The notes beneath the pieces were generated by a model, which was given only the letters and a program-made list of their open reading frames with translations, was not told where the DNA came from and ran no database searches. From Hyunsoonleella pacifica (lineage in GTDB: Bacteria; Bacteroidota; Bacteroidia; Flavobacteriales; Flavobacteriaceae), in NCBI RefSeq assembly GCF_004310335.1, contig NZ_SIRS01000005.1, positions 1 to 64,000 of the forward strand: a DNA stretch of 64,000 nucleotides, written 5' to 3'. Shown piece by piece: positions 37,635 to 48,087 of this stretch. The translations under genes and the position numbers were made by a program. Positions within the stretch are counted from its first letter, which is position 1. The number at the start of each line of letters is the position of its first letter.

Positions 37635-38618
37635 TCAAAAAGAAATATGAGGGAATTTAGATATAATTTGAGCTTTTTTCACCTCTAGTTTTTGAAGAAA
37701 TTTTTGGTGTGCCTCAGAATTTGGATTGAAAGGCTTATGTTGAAGCCCTTTTTGAATGGTTTCAACATGCTCCATAACTTCATAACTTTCTTCTGAAATC
37801 CATACCACTTTAAATTTTTCCCAAATATAGTTTACTGCCGTTTGATTTGGATGAATCATATCTTCGTTATAAAAACGGTAATCCCGTAGTTCATCCATCA
37901 TAATTTCATAAGATGGAAAATAATAAGATTTTTGATTGACGATTAATAATTGATGATTTCTGGTTAATTCTTGACCTATCATTTTATGTATTCCCGCAAT
38001 TAAATGTGCTTTACTCTGCATATTCTCAACAAAACCATCTTTTATATGTCGTACTGGAGACACTGTAAATAGTATTGACACCTTAGAATTTAGGTTTCGT
38101 ATTAAAGTTGATATGTTTTGTAATGTGTGACAGATATCATCAACTGTTAATAATTCTTTATTAAACTCCTTTTGTGGTACTTTATGGCAATTAGCAACTA
38201 TGTTATGTGTTTTAACGAAACGATATACCCAAGCTGTCCCTAAAGTGATAATGACATGCGTTGCGTCTTGAATATTTTTTTTAGTTACTTGTATTTGTGT
38301 ATTTAAGGTTTGTAAAACATCATTCTTTACACTGCTACTTAATTTAGAATGCGCATCAAAACAGTGCCATAAATCATTATACTGAAACACATCATCCTCC
38401 AGAAATATTTTATCTGCAACAGCATGGGACACTAAGTTCTCAATAGCCTTAGGATGGAATAAAATTCCCAAAGGATTATGGTAGGATTGAAATTTGAAAT
38501 ACTCTAATTTATTTCCAATGTTTTCTGAAAAACAAGATCCTAACAATAAAAGTTTGGAGTTGTAATCTATTAGATTATCAGACTGCTTGGATAGTGATAT
38601 TTTGGTTTGAAGGTTCAT
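37635..38618 (-). CDS. GSCFA domain protein
   Basis: 327 aa. The family-naming motif appears as LLLLGSCFSENIGN at about 23-36, then NPLGILFHPKAIE and HVIITLGTAWVYR. A late motif MIHPNQTAVNYIWEKF carries the Asp/His-like C-terminal block of SGNH-type hydrolases. GSCFA proteins are therefore suspected esterases, but no reaction is established. No signal peptide. It starts 41 bp after alaS, separated by a 24-base palindrome. Confidence 0.9.
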   Translation of the reverse strand: MNLQTKISLSKQSDNLIDYNSKLLLLGSCFSENIGNKLEYFKFQSYHNPLGILFHPKAIENLVSHAVADKIFLEDDVFQYNDLWHCFDAHSKLSSSVKNDVLQTLNTQIQVTKKNIQDATHVIITLGTAWVYRFVKTHNIVANCHKVPQKEFNKELLTVDDICHTLQNISTLIRNLNSKVSILFTVSPVRHIKDGFVENMQSKAHLIAGIHKMIGQELTRNHQLLIVNQKSYYFPSYEIMMDELRDYRFYNEDMIHPNQTAVNYIWEKFKVVWISEESYEVMEHVETIQKGLQHKPFNPNSEAHQKFLQKLEVKKAQIISKFPHISF

Positions 38619-38625
38619 TTTCTTC

Positions 38626-38649
38626 TATCACAAAGGCGCCTTAGTGATA
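38626..38649. repeat. 24-base near-perfect palindrome between alaS and the GSCFA gene
   Basis: TATCACAAAGGC / GCCTTAGTGATA; the two 12-base arms match except one position, with no spacer and GGCGCC at the centre. No T run follows, so a plain terminator is unlikely. It could be a protein-binding dyad or a dispersed short repeat. Confidence 0.55.
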
Positions 38650-38659
38650 CTTTGCGAAA

Positions 38660-41272
38660 TTAACTTATATAGTCTTTTGCTTTACTAAGAGCCTCAGCAA
38701 TACCAGCAGGATTCTTACCGCCTGCTGTGGCAAAGAATGGTTGTCCGCCACCGCCACCTTGTATGTATTTACCAAGTTCTCGTACCACTTGTCCTGCATT
38801 TAAATCTTTGTTAGCTACCAATTCTTTTGAAATATAGCAAGACAAGAGTGCTTTTCCATTTTGCTCAGTTGCCAACAGTAAGAATAAATTATCAAATTGA
38901 CTTCCCAACTCAAAAGCTACATCCTTTAAACCACCTGCATCTAAATCTAACTTTTTAGCTAAAAACTGTACACCATTTATATCCTCAAGTTCATTCTTAA
39001 GTTCTCCCTTAATACTTTTAGCCTTATCTTTTAATAATAGTTCAATTTGCTTTTTTAAACTCGCGTTTTCTTCTTGTAGATTTTGAAGTGCTTTAACAGG
39101 CTCTTTTGCATTATTAAGCAAATCTTTCATCTCAAAATATGTTCTATTATTTTCAAAATAAAAGTCTTTTACGGCATCACTTGTAATGGCCTCTATACGT
39201 CTAATTCCTGCAGCTACTGCACTTTCAGATACAATTTTAAAATGCCAAATATCGGCAGTGTTACTAACATGTGTTCCTCCGCATAATTCAATAGATTTCC
39301 CAAAGCGTATAGAACGTACTGTATCTCCATATTTTTCTCCAAATAAGCTCATTGCTCCATCTGCAATAGCTTCTTCTTTCGGTACATTTCGTTTTTCAAT
39401 TAATGGCAACTTTCCTTCAATCCTTCGGTTAACAAAATGCTCTACGTCACGCAGTTCTTCAACAGTTAACTTTGAAAAATGCGAAAAATCAAAACGTAAA
39501 TATTTAGAATGTACGGCACTCCCTTTTTGTTCTACATGCGTTCCTAGAATTTCACGCAGTGCCTGATGTAATAAATGTGTTGCTGTATGATTACATTCGG
39601 TTCTATGGCGTTGCTTAGAATCTACTACAGCCTTAAATGTTTCATCTAAATGCTTTGGTAAGTTTTTTGTAAAATGAATAATAACATTATTCTCTTTCTT
39701 TGTATCTAAAATATAAACTACATCGCCATGTGTATCTTCCAAATAGCCCTTATCTCCAACCTGACCTCCTCCTTCTGGGTAAAATGGTGTTAAATTAAAC
39801 ACCAACTGGTACATGTCGCCTTCTTTCTTAGAAGACACTTTTCTGTAGCGTGTTAATTTTACATTGGTCTCTAGGGTATCGTAACCTATAAATTCTTCTT
39901 CGGCATCATCTACTAAAACCGTCCAATCGTCAGTAGACATTTCACTAGCTGCTCTTGAGCGATTTTTTTGTTTCTGTAATTCAACCTCAAAACATTTTTC
40001 GTCCAATTTCAACCCTTTTTCAGAAAGAATTAAAGCTGTTAAGTCTATTGGAAAGCCATAAGTATCATACAACTCAAATGCTTTCTCGCCAGAAACCATA
40101 TCTCCTTTTGTTTCATCTACAATACGATTTAAAAGCACTAAACCTTGTTCCAGAGTTCTTAAAAACGATTGCTCTTCTTCCTTAATTACATTTTCAATTA
40201 ATTGTTTTTGTGCCTTAAGCTCAGGAAATGCCTTTCCCATCTGCTTACTCAAAACATCAACTAATCGATATATAAAAGGTTCTTTTTTATCTAAAAATGT
40301 GAAACCATAACGCACTGCACGACGTAAAATTCTACGTATCACATAACCTGCCCCTGTATTACTTGGCAACTGCCCATCAGCTATAGAAAAAGCTACAGCT
40401 CTAACATGATCGGCAATTACACGTGTAGCAATATCTACTTTGTCTTCTTTACCATATTTTTTATGAGTAATGGTTTCTATTTCTCTAATTATGGGCGTAA
40501 ATACATCAGTATCATAATTAGATTGTACGCCTTGTAATACCATACACAGGCGCTCAAAGCCCATTCCTGTATCTATATGTTTATTTGGTAAAACTTCTAA
40601 AGAACCATTGGCTTTTCGGTTGTACTGCATAAATACCAAATTCCATATTTCAACCACTTGAGGATGATCCATATTTACCAAGTCCTTACCTGAAATTTTA
40701 GCCTTTTCTTCCGCAGAGCGGATATCTACATGTATTTCACTACAGGGTCCACAAGGTCCTTGGTCTCCCATTTCCCAGAAATTATCCTTTTTATTGCCTT
40801 TTAAAATACAATCTTCAGAGATGTGAGCTTTCCAGAAGTCATAGGCTTCTGTATCCATTTCTGTGCCGTCTTCTTTATCTCCTTCAAAAACTGTAACGTA
40901 AAGTATATCTTTATCTATGCCATAAACTTCAGTTAATAATTCCCAAGCCCAAGCAATAGCTTCTTTCTTAAAATAATCTCCAAAACTCCAATTACCCAAC
41001 ATTTCAAAAAGTGTGTGGTGGTAAGTATCATATCCTACTTCTTCTAAATCATTATGCTTTCCAGAAACACGTAAACACTTTTGGGTATCGGCCACTCTAT
41101 TACTTTTAGGCTCGGCATTTCCTAAAAAGCATTCTTTAAAAGGTGCCATTCCTGAGTTTACAAACATTAGAGTGGGATCATCTTTTAACACCATTGGAGC
41201 TGATGATACTATGCTGTGTTTTTTACCTTCAAAAAAACTTAAAAATTTAGACCTAACTTCTTGAGATTTCAT
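38660..41272 (-). CDS. alaS: Alanyl-tRNA synthetase
   Basis: 870 aa, full length. Charges tRNA-Ala and clears mis-acylated Ser or Gly. N-terminal class II core ([38 protein letters not shown]), an editing domain with the zinc motif [16 protein letters not shown] and CGGTHV, then a coiled coil and the C-terminal Gly-rich domain ending [17 protein letters not shown]. Probably a single transcript with the GSCFA gene downstream. Confidence 0.98.
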   Translation of the reverse strand: MKSQEVRSKFLSFFEGKKHSIVSSAPMVLKDDPTLMFVNSGMAPFKECFLGNAEPKSNRVADTQKCLRVSGKHNDLEEVGYDTYHHTLFEMLGNWSFGDYFKKEAIAWAWELLTEVYGIDKDILYVTVFEGDKEDGTEMDTEAYDFWKAHISEDCILKGNKKDNFWEMGDQGPCGPCSEIHVDIRSAEEKAKISGKDLVNMDHPQVVEIWNLVFMQYNRKANGSLEVLPNKHIDTGMGFERLCMVLQGVQSNYDTDVFTPIIREIETITHKKYGKEDKVDIATRVIADHVRAVAFSIADGQLPSNTGAGYVIRRILRRAVRYGFTFLDKKEPFIYRLVDVLSKQMGKAFPELKAQKQLIENVIKEEEQSFLRTLEQGLVLLNRIVDETKGDMVSGEKAFELYDTYGFPIDLTALILSEKGLKLDEKCFEVELQKQKNRSRAASEMSTDDWTVLVDDAEEEFIGYDTLETNVKLTRYRKVSSKKEGDMYQLVFNLTPFYPEGGGQVGDKGYLEDTHGDVVYILDTKKENNVIIHFTKNLPKHLDETFKAVVDSKQRHRTECNHTATHLLHQALREILGTHVEQKGSAVHSKYLRFDFSHFSKLTVEELRDVEHFVNRRIEGKLPLIEKRNVPKEEAIADGAMSLFGEKYGDTVRSIRFGKSIELCGGTHVSNTADIWHFKIVSESAVAAGIRRIEAITSDAVKDFYFENNRTYFEMKDLLNNAKEPVKALQNLQEENASLKKQIELLLKDKAKSIKGELKNELEDINGVQFLAKKLDLDAGGLKDVAFELGSQFDNLFLLLATEQNGKALLSCYISKELVANKDLNAGQVVRELGKYIQGGGGGQPFFATAGGKNPAGIAEALSKAKDYIS

Positions 41273-41324
41273 CTATGTAATTGCGCTATTTCTCGTCAAA
41301 TTATAGTATTTGTAAAACAATTTT

Positions 41325-41332
41325 TATCTTTG
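41325..41332 (+). promoter_or_regulatory. -7 box of the M23 peptidase gene
   Basis: TATCTTTG in the 131-bp divergent gap between alaS and the peptidase gene, 71 bases before the ATG. The only nearby TTG (41310-41312) is too close for a good -33 element. Confidence 0.3.
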
Positions 41333-41403
41333 GTCGTTTAGCTACTAAATTTAACGTGCTATTATTGTCTTTAATTCGCTGCAAAAATAGCATAATTTAA
41401 GTA

Positions 41404-42375
41404 ATGAGTAAGGTAAAATATTATTACGATCCAGAATCGCTTTCCTATCGGAAAATAGAGCGTAGAAAGCGTAACACTTTTAAGTTTATTATGTTATTCT
41501 TACTAGCATCTGCTCTTTTTGCTTTTTTGTTTGTATTTATTGCCGGACATTATTTTGAGTCTCCAAACGAAAAAGCATTGAAGCGCGAGCTTACTAACAT
41601 GGAATTACAGTTTGATTTGCTAAATAAAAAAATGAGTGAAGCCGAAATTGTTTTAGCTAATATTGAAGATAGAGATAACAACATCTATCGCGTTTATTTT
41701 GAAGCTAATCCTATACCTGAAGAACAAAGACGTGCTGGTTTTGGTGGTATAAATCGCTATAAAAACTTAGAGGGTTATGATAACTCCACTTTAATTATTG
41801 AAACTAGTAAACGCTTAGACATTTTACAAAAACAAATCGTAGTACAATCTAAATCGCTAGATGAAATAGCAATTTTAGCTAAAGAAAAAGAAAAACTTTT
41901 AGCAGCTATACCTGCTATTCAACCTGTGAGTAATAAAGATTTAACACGTATGGCTTCGGGTTATGGCATGCGTACCGATCCATTTACTAAAGCGAGAAAA
42001 ATGCATAAAGGCATGGATTTTACTGCCCCAAGAGGCACTCCTATTTATGCTAGTGGAGATGGGAAAGTTATTAGAGCAGACTCTGGATCTAGTGGATATG
42101 GTAAGCACATTCGTATAGATCATGGCTTTGGTTACGTAAGTTTATATGCGCATTTGTACAAATACAATGTACGAAAAAACCAAAAGGTAAAACGAGGAGA
42201 TTTAATAGGATTTGTTGGTAGTACTGGGCGTTCTGAAGCACCCCATTTACATTATGAAATAAAAAAAGATGGTAAAAACATAAACCCTATAAACTTTTAT
42301 TACGGTAGTTTAACTCCTGAAGAATTTGCAAAATTACTAGAACACGCTTCTTTAGAAAATCAATCCCTCGACTAA
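41404..42375 (+). CDS. M23 family metallopeptidase
   Basis: 323 aa membrane-bound peptidoglycan endopeptidase. Cytoplasmic start, membrane helix at about 28-48, coiled coil about 55-175, then the LytM/M23 domain: GMRTDPFTKARKMHKGMDF with zinc ligands H201 and D205, then H250 (LYAHL) and the H281-x-H283 pair (APHLHYE). All ligands are present, so it should be active rather than a degenerate activator. Stop overlaps the start of the MerR gene (TAATG). Confidence 0.93.
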   Translation: MSKVKYYYDPESLSYRKIERRKRNTFKFIMLFLLASALFAFLFVFIAGHYFESPNEKALKRELTNMELQFDLLNKKMSEAEIVLANIEDRDNNIYRVYFEANPIPEEQRRAGFGGINRYKNLEGYDNSTLIIETSKRLDILQKQIVVQSKSLDEIAILAKEKEKLLAAIPAIQPVSNKDLTRMASGYGMRTDPFTKARKMHKGMDFTAPRGTPIYASGDGKVIRADSGSSGYGKHIRIDHGFGYVSLYAHLYKYNVRKNQKVKRGDLIGFVGSTGRSEAPHLHYEIKKDGKNINPINFYYGSLTPEEFAKLLEHASLENQSLD

Positions 42376-42704
42376 TGCATATAGATTTACCCGAAAAACG
42401 ATATTATGGTATTGGTGAGGTAGCCAAGGCTTTTGGAGTAAATACATCTTTAATTAGATTTTGGGAAAAAGAGTTTGATGTCCTTAAACCCAAAAAGAAT
42501 GCTAAGGGTAATCGTAAATTTACACCTGAAGACATTAAAAATCTTAAATTTATTTACCACTTGGTAAAGGAACGTGGTTTTACTTTAGAAGGTGCAAAAA
42601 TTCATTTAAAGGAAGAAAAAAAGCAAGCACTGAGTAACTTTGAAATTGTTAGCAAGCTTGAAGACATAAAAGATCAGTTGATTAAAATTAAAAATCATCT
42701 TTAG
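42375..42704 (+). CDS. MerR-family transcription regulator
   Basis: 109 aa. Winged HTH of MerR type at 9-78: YYGIGEVAKAFGVNTSLIRFWEKEF and KFTPEDIKNLKFIYHLVKERGFTLEGAK. A short dimerisation helix follows and no effector-binding domain. Translation is probably coupled to the M23 peptidase gene; this peptidase-MerR pair is a common Flavobacteriia arrangement. Confidence 0.9.
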   Translation: MHIDLPEKRYYGIGEVAKAFGVNTSLIRFWEKEFDVLKPKKNAKGNRKFTPEDIKNLKFIYHLVKERGFTLEGAKIHLKEEKKQALSNFEIVSKLEDIKDQLIKIKNHL

Positions 42705-42827
42705 TTTATCTTATTGCTTACATTGAAACAAAACTACACTCCGTTTTATTTTTATTAAAAATAAAGTAACTTTCTAATCGATTTTGAGTCTAACTAAATA
42801 ACACTAACACTTATTAAATTTATAATT

Positions 42828-43415
42828 ATGAAAAAATGGATTATACCTATTGTAATAGTCTTTATTCTGGGAATTTTCGGGGTTAAAGCTTATAATTCTT
42901 TGATTGGATTAGATGAAAACATAAATGAAGCATGGGGAAAAGTAGAAAGCTCATACCAAAGACGCGCTGATTTAATTGGCAACCTTGTTAAAACTGTTCA
43001 AGGTGCTGCTGACTTTGAAAGAGGTACTTTAAAGGATGTAATTGAAGCAAGAGCTAAAGCAACATCTATGAATATAGACCCTTCTAATTTAACACCAGAA
43101 CAAATTGCTAAATTCAGCGAAGTGCAAAGTGGTTTAGCTGGTGCTTTAAAAAGCCTTTTGGTTACCGTAGAACGTTACCCAGAACTTAAAGCAAACAAAA
43201 ACTTTTTAGAGTTACAAGCTCAATTAGAAGGTACTGAAAACAGAATTAATGTAGTAAGAGATAGGTTTAATGAAGCTGTTAAACCTTATAATGAAACTAT
43301 AAGATCTTTCCCAAACAACCTTTTTGCAGGATTTATGGGGTTTGATAAAAAGGCTTATTTTGAATCAGATGCTGGAGCCGATAAAGCGCCAGATGTAAAC
43401 TTCGATTTTAAATAA
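42828..43415 (+). CDS. LemA family protein
   Basis: 195 aa. N-terminal membrane helix (about 4-21), then the LemA helical domain with LDENINEAWGKVESSYQRRADLIGNLVKTV, an ARAKATS stretch and NRINVVRDRFNEAVKPYNETIRSFPNN. Usually found with TPM-domain genes, as here (16 bp to the next). Role in envelope stress is suspected but not defined. Confidence 0.93.
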   Translation: MKKWIIPIVIVFILGIFGVKAYNSLIGLDENINEAWGKVESSYQRRADLIGNLVKTVQGAADFERGTLKDVIEARAKATSMNIDPSNLTPEQIAKFSEVQSGLAGALKSLLVTVERYPELKANKNFLELQAQLEGTENRINVVRDRFNEAVKPYNETIRSFPNNLFAGFMGFDKKAYFESDAGADKAPDVNFDFK

Positions 43416-43431
43416 GAAAACTAATTAGTAT

Positions 43432-43869
43432 ATGTCCAAAATTGAAGCATTTCTTACTACCGAAGAAGAACAAGATATTGTTGAAGCCATTAGACTGGCA
43501 GAATTAAATACTTCTGGAGAAATTCGTGTACATATAGAAAAAACATCCAAAGGCGATGCCTCGCATCGTGCTTTGGAGTTATTTCATGTATTAAAAATGG
43601 ACAATACTAAACTCCAAAATGCTGTATTAATCTATGTAGCTATTGAAGATAAAACCTTTGTGATTTATGGAGATAAAGGTATTAATGAAGTGGTAGAAGA
43701 AGGATTTTGGGACAGTACTAAGGATGTTATACAATCTCATTTTAAAAAAGGAAATTTTAAACAAGGTTTAATAGACGGTATTTTAAAATCTGGTGAGCAG
43801 CTAAAAACCCATTTCCCTTATATGGATGATGATACAAACGAATTGACTAACGAAATTTCTAAAGGATAG
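43432..43869 (+). CDS. TPM-domain protein without signal peptide
   Basis: 145 aa. A TPM (TLP18.3/Psb32/MOLO-1) domain over about 10-130: ELNTSGEIRVHIEKTS, NAVLIYVAIEDKTFVIYGDKGINEVV and IQSHFKKGNFKQGLIDGI. No leader or membrane helix, so it should sit in the cytoplasm unless partnered. Middle gene of LemA-TPM-TPM. Confidence 0.88.
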   Translation: MSKIEAFLTTEEEQDIVEAIRLAELNTSGEIRVHIEKTSKGDASHRALELFHVLKMDNTKLQNAVLIYVAIEDKTFVIYGDKGINEVVEEGFWDSTKDVIQSHFKKGNFKQGLIDGILKSGEQLKTHFPYMDDDTNELTNEISKG

Positions 43870-43877
43870 GGTTTAGT

Positions 43878-44789
43878 ATGCAGTATCCAGTATTCAGTTC
43901 GCAGTCGCAGTCGCAGTCGCAGTCGCAGTCGCAGTCGCAGTTAAAACTCAAAACTATTGGTTTGTTTTTAGCTTTTGTGCTTAGCTTTTTTTGCACAGCT
44001 TACGCACAATATGATATTCCTCCTAAACCAACCAATCCCGAAATAATAAAAAAAGACTATGTTGTTTATGATAAAGGAGAGTTTCTCAAACCTTACGAAA
44101 AAGAACAACTTAGAACTAAGTTAATTAGATATGCAGATACTACATCGACACAAATTGTAATAGCAATCATTCCTTCTACAAAGGGAGAAGAAATAAAATA
44201 TTTAGGAGCTAACTGGGGCCATGAATGGGGTATTGGAGGGAGTAAAGAAGAGGACAATGGTATTTTTATATTATTAGCACATAAGGATAGAAAAATAGCT
44301 ATAAACACAGGATACGGTGTAGAACACTTGTTAACGGATGCCATGTCAAAACGCATCATAGAACGAGATATTATACCTTATTTTAAACAAAACAACTACT
44401 ACGGTGGACTAAATAGAGGTACTGATGCCATTTTTGAGGTCATGAATGGCGAGTACAAAGGAAAACGAAAATCTAATAACAATACTGGCTTTCCTATTGG
44501 CCTTATATTTATTCTCTTGTTTGTCTTTATTATCATTTTAATTTCTATCTCGAAGAATAAACGTGGGGGCGGTAACAGCGGTGGACGAACAGGAGGTGTT
44601 GATGGCAGAGATATCCTAGAAGCCATCATACTAAGCAATATGGGACGAGGTAACTACAGAAGAGGTTCATCAGGCTGGGGTAGTTCTAGTGGCGGTGGTT
44701 GGTCTTCGGGTGGTGGCTTTGGCGGCGGATTTGGAGGTGGCTTCGGTGGTGGTGGCTTTGGCGGCGGCGGTGCTTCTGGGGGTTGGTAA
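43878..44789 (+). CDS. YgcG-like TPM protein with Gly-rich tail
   Basis: 303 aa. A Ser-Gln repeat at residues 8-21 comes before a signal peptide (about 25-43, ending TAYAQ). The TPM domain (about 55-185) has QIVIAIIPSTKGEEIK and WGHEWGIGGSKEEDNGIFILLAHKDRK. A membrane helix at about 207-224 is followed by a long Gly/Ser tail, as in YgcG. The only upstream ATG lies before the repeat; a TTG inside the leader is an alternative start that would skip it. Third gene of the LemA cluster, 8 bp after the other TPM gene. Confidence 0.88.
   Translation: MQYPVFSSQSQSQSQSQSQSQLKLKTIGLFLAFVLSFFCTAYAQYDIPPKPTNPEIIKKDYVVYDKGEFLKPYEKEQLRTKLIRYADTTSTQIVIAIIPSTKGEEIKYLGANWGHEWGIGGSKEEDNGIFILLAHKDRKIAINTGYGVEHLLTDAMSKRIIERDIIPYFKQNNYYGGLNRGTDAIFEVMNGEYKGKRKSNNNTGFPIGLIFILLFVFIIILISISKNKRGGGNSGGRTGGVDGRDILEAIILSNMGRGNYRRGSSGWGSSSGGGWSSGGGFGGGFGGGFGGGGFGGGGASGGW
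43899..43940 (+). repeat. Hexanucleotide tandem repeat TCGCAG x7
   Basis: Seven perfect copies of TCGCAG inside the 5' end of the TPM gene, coding for (Ser-Gln)x7. A 6-base unit keeps the frame when copies are gained or lost. Confidence 0.95.
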
Positions 44790-44800
44790 CTATCAAAATC

Positions 44801-44832
44801 AAAAAATCTCCATAATTTAACAGAGATTTTTT
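44801..44832. terminator. Bidirectional terminator between TPM and TlpA-like genes
   Basis: AAAAAATCTC at 44801-44810 pairs with GAGATTTTTT at 44823-44832; 12-base loop; T tract built into the stem in both directions. Confidence 0.75.
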
Positions 44833-44850
44833 GAGTGTTTTAAACTTCTT

Positions 44851-47007
44851 TTATTTGTATTTATCCAAAATACCTGGTAATAAATAATTAAAATTATGCA
44901 TAGGAAAATTGTCATTAATAACATCTCCCTTTTTATCCAAAACCACATATCGCGGAATACCATTAAATTTGAATAATTGACGTAAATAATTATAATCATC
45001 TAAAGTCAACCTATAAATATTATTTAATTCTTGATCTTTTACAAACGCATCATATCTTTTTTGTGGCGATGAACGTTCATCAGTAATAAAGACGAAATCA
45101 AAATCTTCATTGTCTTTATATTTTGCTCTCGTTTCTTTCATTCTTTTTATACTACCCACACATGGACCACAGGAGGTTGCCCAAAAATCCACAAACAATA
45201 TTTTACCTTTATGAACATCGACTATATTTCTGAAAATATCTTTTGCTTTACCTTCTGGTAATCTTGTTGTTATTACTGGTAAGTTTATTTTACTAAGCCC
45301 TTTATGGTCTAATCCGTTTTTAGTAACAAACGATGGAAATAATTTATTTAAAACTCTTTGGCCTTCGGCTTTTACGAAAGGATGTTCTATACCTTTTTCT
45401 AAACTCGTCCAATATTCTAGAGCATATTTTGAATTCGTTCTTTTTATATCATTTTCTAAGGCGCGTATTTTAACTACCTCATTAATTAAACCTGAAGTTT
45501 CAACTTTTAAACCATTAACGAGTACCGAGTCTCTTAACCTCCATTTCTCCATTTTCGGGCGGTTTAAATATTTATCATAATATTCATCTAAATAAGCCCT
45601 TCTTTCTTTTTTAAACTTCAATTCAAAAGCATCAATTTTTTCTTTATGGTCTTGGTAAAACTTTTTTCTTTCCTCTTTAGGGATGTTTTCTTTTCTTTCA
45701 GCAAGCACCATTTCTTCCTTTGAGAGAGGTACGCTTTCGCTATTTAAATATTCTAAAAATGTTTTTTTGGGTTTAAACCCTTTATTACTTTTTCGTTTTG
45801 GAAATATATGTTTCGTATATTCATAACGGTTTATAAAATGGGAAAACTTATCTAAGGCCAAAAGACTCTGGTCATTAAAATCAATATCCTGTAAAAAATC
45901 ATAGTAATCATTTTTCTCAGGAACTTTTACAACGTTATTTGTACTGTCTTTTCTTGCTATATTTTTCCTGTCCATTATGAAATCGAATAATTGAGCTGCA
46001 TTATCTAACATAATCAAGTTATTGAGTAGAATTTTTGATTTAGATAGCACATCGTTTTTGCCTAAATAGTTGTTCAGCTTTTTTAAATTCTGATTGTAGA
46101 AGTGTTGTTGTTTATCTTTAAATTCTTCTGGAGTAAGCCTCTTTAAATCTTTTCTATATTCTGGGTAATCGCGCCGATTTAGTTCAAAGCCTTTCAAATC
46201 CTGATTTATCTTTGTTAAAGGTCCTTTAAATTCAATATCTTTCTCAATTAACACACCTAGGGTTTGTTCTGGTTCTAAATAAACTTTAAACGTTGTGTTA
46301 TTAAAAACAACATAGGTATAAAAAGGATTTAGAAGTGGCACATCAACTTCAAAACGACCATCTTCAGCTATTGGGATTACAACTGGGTACTGTTCTCTAG
46401 TAATATCATTTCCGGTATAAATTAAACCAGAATTAAATTTAAGGCGGGATGTGTATCCTTTTATATAACCTACTATTCTAGCGGGTTTTTTATTGAAAAA
46501 TTTACTAGAACTATAATTCTCAATCGGTTTATTAGTGACTTTTGATAATTCTGAGTTTATCCATAAGTTAATGTCCTTTGGTACAGGAATAGGTTTCTTG
46601 GTATTTAGACTGATATTATAAACTTTCCAAGCTGCACTACCTGTGCCTTCTAAAAAGTCTATAATTTGAGTATCGCTTTTTAATCTCGGGAAATGTAGCG
46701 CATAATACAACTCCCCAGAACTGGGCAATACTATCTTTTTACCTAATTCAACACCAACAGCTTTTGTTAAAAATAATTTTTCCTCATCTTTCACATCTTG
46801 AATGAATGTTTTTTTGGGAATTGAAATACTTCTTCCTGGATAATACTTTAGGTAGAAGTGCAATACCGTTCTAGTTTCATTCAACTCTATTTTAGTTAAC
46901 TTTCCTGGAAAGGATGAAAATCCATAATTTGGATTCTCAATGATATTTTGTGAAAATATATTGAAATATAAAAGTTGTAAAAAAAGAATAAGAACTAATT
47001 TTTTCAT
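44851..47007 (-). CDS. TlpA-like thiol-disulfide oxidoreductase, intact paralogue
   Basis: 718 aa. Signal peptide to about 19 (NIFSQ). The first 600 residues hold an N-terminal beta domain (NPNYGFSSFPGKLTKIEL) and a helical middle; the C-terminal thioredoxin domain (about 595-718) has WATSCGPC (CGPC at 613-616) and the cis-Pro loop FNGIPRYVV. Acts in the periplasm to reduce or rearrange disulphides; the long N-terminal part is common in Bacteroidota TlpA relatives, of unknown use. Two further paralogues follow on the same strand. Confidence 0.88.
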   Translation of the reverse strand: MKKLVLILFLQLLYFNIFSQNIIENPNYGFSSFPGKLTKIELNETRTVLHFYLKYYPGRSISIPKKTFIQDVKDEEKLFLTKAVGVELGKKIVLPSSGELYYALHFPRLKSDTQIIDFLEGTGSAAWKVYNISLNTKKPIPVPKDINLWINSELSKVTNKPIENYSSSKFFNKKPARIVGYIKGYTSRLKFNSGLIYTGNDITREQYPVVIPIAEDGRFEVDVPLLNPFYTYVVFNNTTFKVYLEPEQTLGVLIEKDIEFKGPLTKINQDLKGFELNRRDYPEYRKDLKRLTPEEFKDKQQHFYNQNLKKLNNYLGKNDVLSKSKILLNNLIMLDNAAQLFDFIMDRKNIARKDSTNNVVKVPEKNDYYDFLQDIDFNDQSLLALDKFSHFINRYEYTKHIFPKRKSNKGFKPKKTFLEYLNSESVPLSKEEMVLAERKENIPKEERKKFYQDHKEKIDAFELKFKKERRAYLDEYYDKYLNRPKMEKWRLRDSVLVNGLKVETSGLINEVVKIRALENDIKRTNSKYALEYWTSLEKGIEHPFVKAEGQRVLNKLFPSFVTKNGLDHKGLSKINLPVITTRLPEGKAKDIFRNIVDVHKGKILFVDFWATSCGPCVGSIKRMKETRAKYKDNEDFDFVFITDERSSPQKRYDAFVKDQELNNIYRLTLDDYNYLRQLFKFNGIPRYVVLDKKGDVINDNFPMHNFNYLLPGILDKYK

Positions 47008-47208
47008 GATTGATGTTGATTTGATTGATGACTTTTATTTGATAATAAATGGCTAAATGTAACGTGCTCCCATATATAATTTTGAGTGCAACCGATAGCT
47101 AGTTATCAGTACAAAAAAACTATATTCTATAATTTAAATACATTTAGGCATTTATGGCTATGGAGAGTCTGAATATTACAAAGCCATTTTATAAACTTTT
47201 TAGACAAA

Positions 47209-48003
47209 TTATTTATTAATTTCTTCCATGAGTTCCTTTTTTAAACTATTATTATCCATATGCCTTAATTTTGGTTTAACTACATTTCCTTTTCTATCCA
47301 CTAATGTGTAATGCGGAATACCTGAAATATTAAATTTTTGAGCCAAATAGTTCCATTCATCAGTAGATACTCTATAATGTTCGCCTTTAATATTAGCAAT
47401 AGCGTTCTTCCATGTACCTTCTGGAGAGGTTTGATTGGTTACATACAAAAAAACCACATCTTCATTCGCCATTTCTTCTTTAAGTGGTACAATTTTTTTT
47501 ATTCCAGATTTACATGGCCCACACCAGGTAGCCCAAAAATCTATATATACTACTTTACCCTTGAATTTTTCAAGCATAGCATCAAATAGTTCATCTCCTT
47601 CACTTTTTTCAATCTCATGAACATTGTATCCATCTTTACTCTTATTGCCTTCAATTTTAGCTTTGGTTTGTTTGTTAATTTCAACTAAGTAATCTTGCAT
47701 AAAAGTGGTGCTTATGGTTTCTTTAGCTAGAGCCAACTCCTTATCACTATAAACTATAAAATCTTCTAGTTGTTGACTTAGTAACTGCATTTTTATAACG
47801 TCTTGTAAAAAAGAGCTATCCTTACCAAAAAATTCATTTATCTTTTGCTCCCTATTAACATTTCTTCGCTCCTTATAAATCGCAGAATAATGCGCTTGAT
47901 ATTTTTGATTGAAAGATTTTATGGAATTACTGAAATCTTCTCTAAATACACGTTGAGCCTCAACTTCTTCTGGGGTATCAAGAATACTTAAGGCTTTAAC
48001 CAT
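47209..48003 (-). pseudogene. TlpA-like C-terminal fragment (N-terminus lost)
   Basis: 264 codons from ATG 48003, with an intact thioredoxin domain: WATWCGPC (CGPC at 161-164), cis-Pro loop ISGIPHYTL. No signal peptide, whereas the family is exported. The same frame stays open upstream to 48087, directly against the TAA of the next gene, and those extra residues (AEYLKRKDIKITNKEAT) continue the homology. It aligns with the C-terminal third of the 718-aa paralogue. Best read as the tail of a paralogue whose N-terminal part was deleted. It might still be translated, but would be misplaced. Confidence 0.65.
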
Positions 48004-48087
48004 TGTAGCCTCTTTGTTGGTTATTTTAATGTCTTTACGCTTTAAATATTCTGCAATACTTAATATAAAATAATTGTGGCTTGGTAT

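Noticed and set aside
43899-43940. Possible CRISPR-like repeat
   Set aside because: Direct 6-base tandem copies with no spacers; a microsatellite inside a coding frame.
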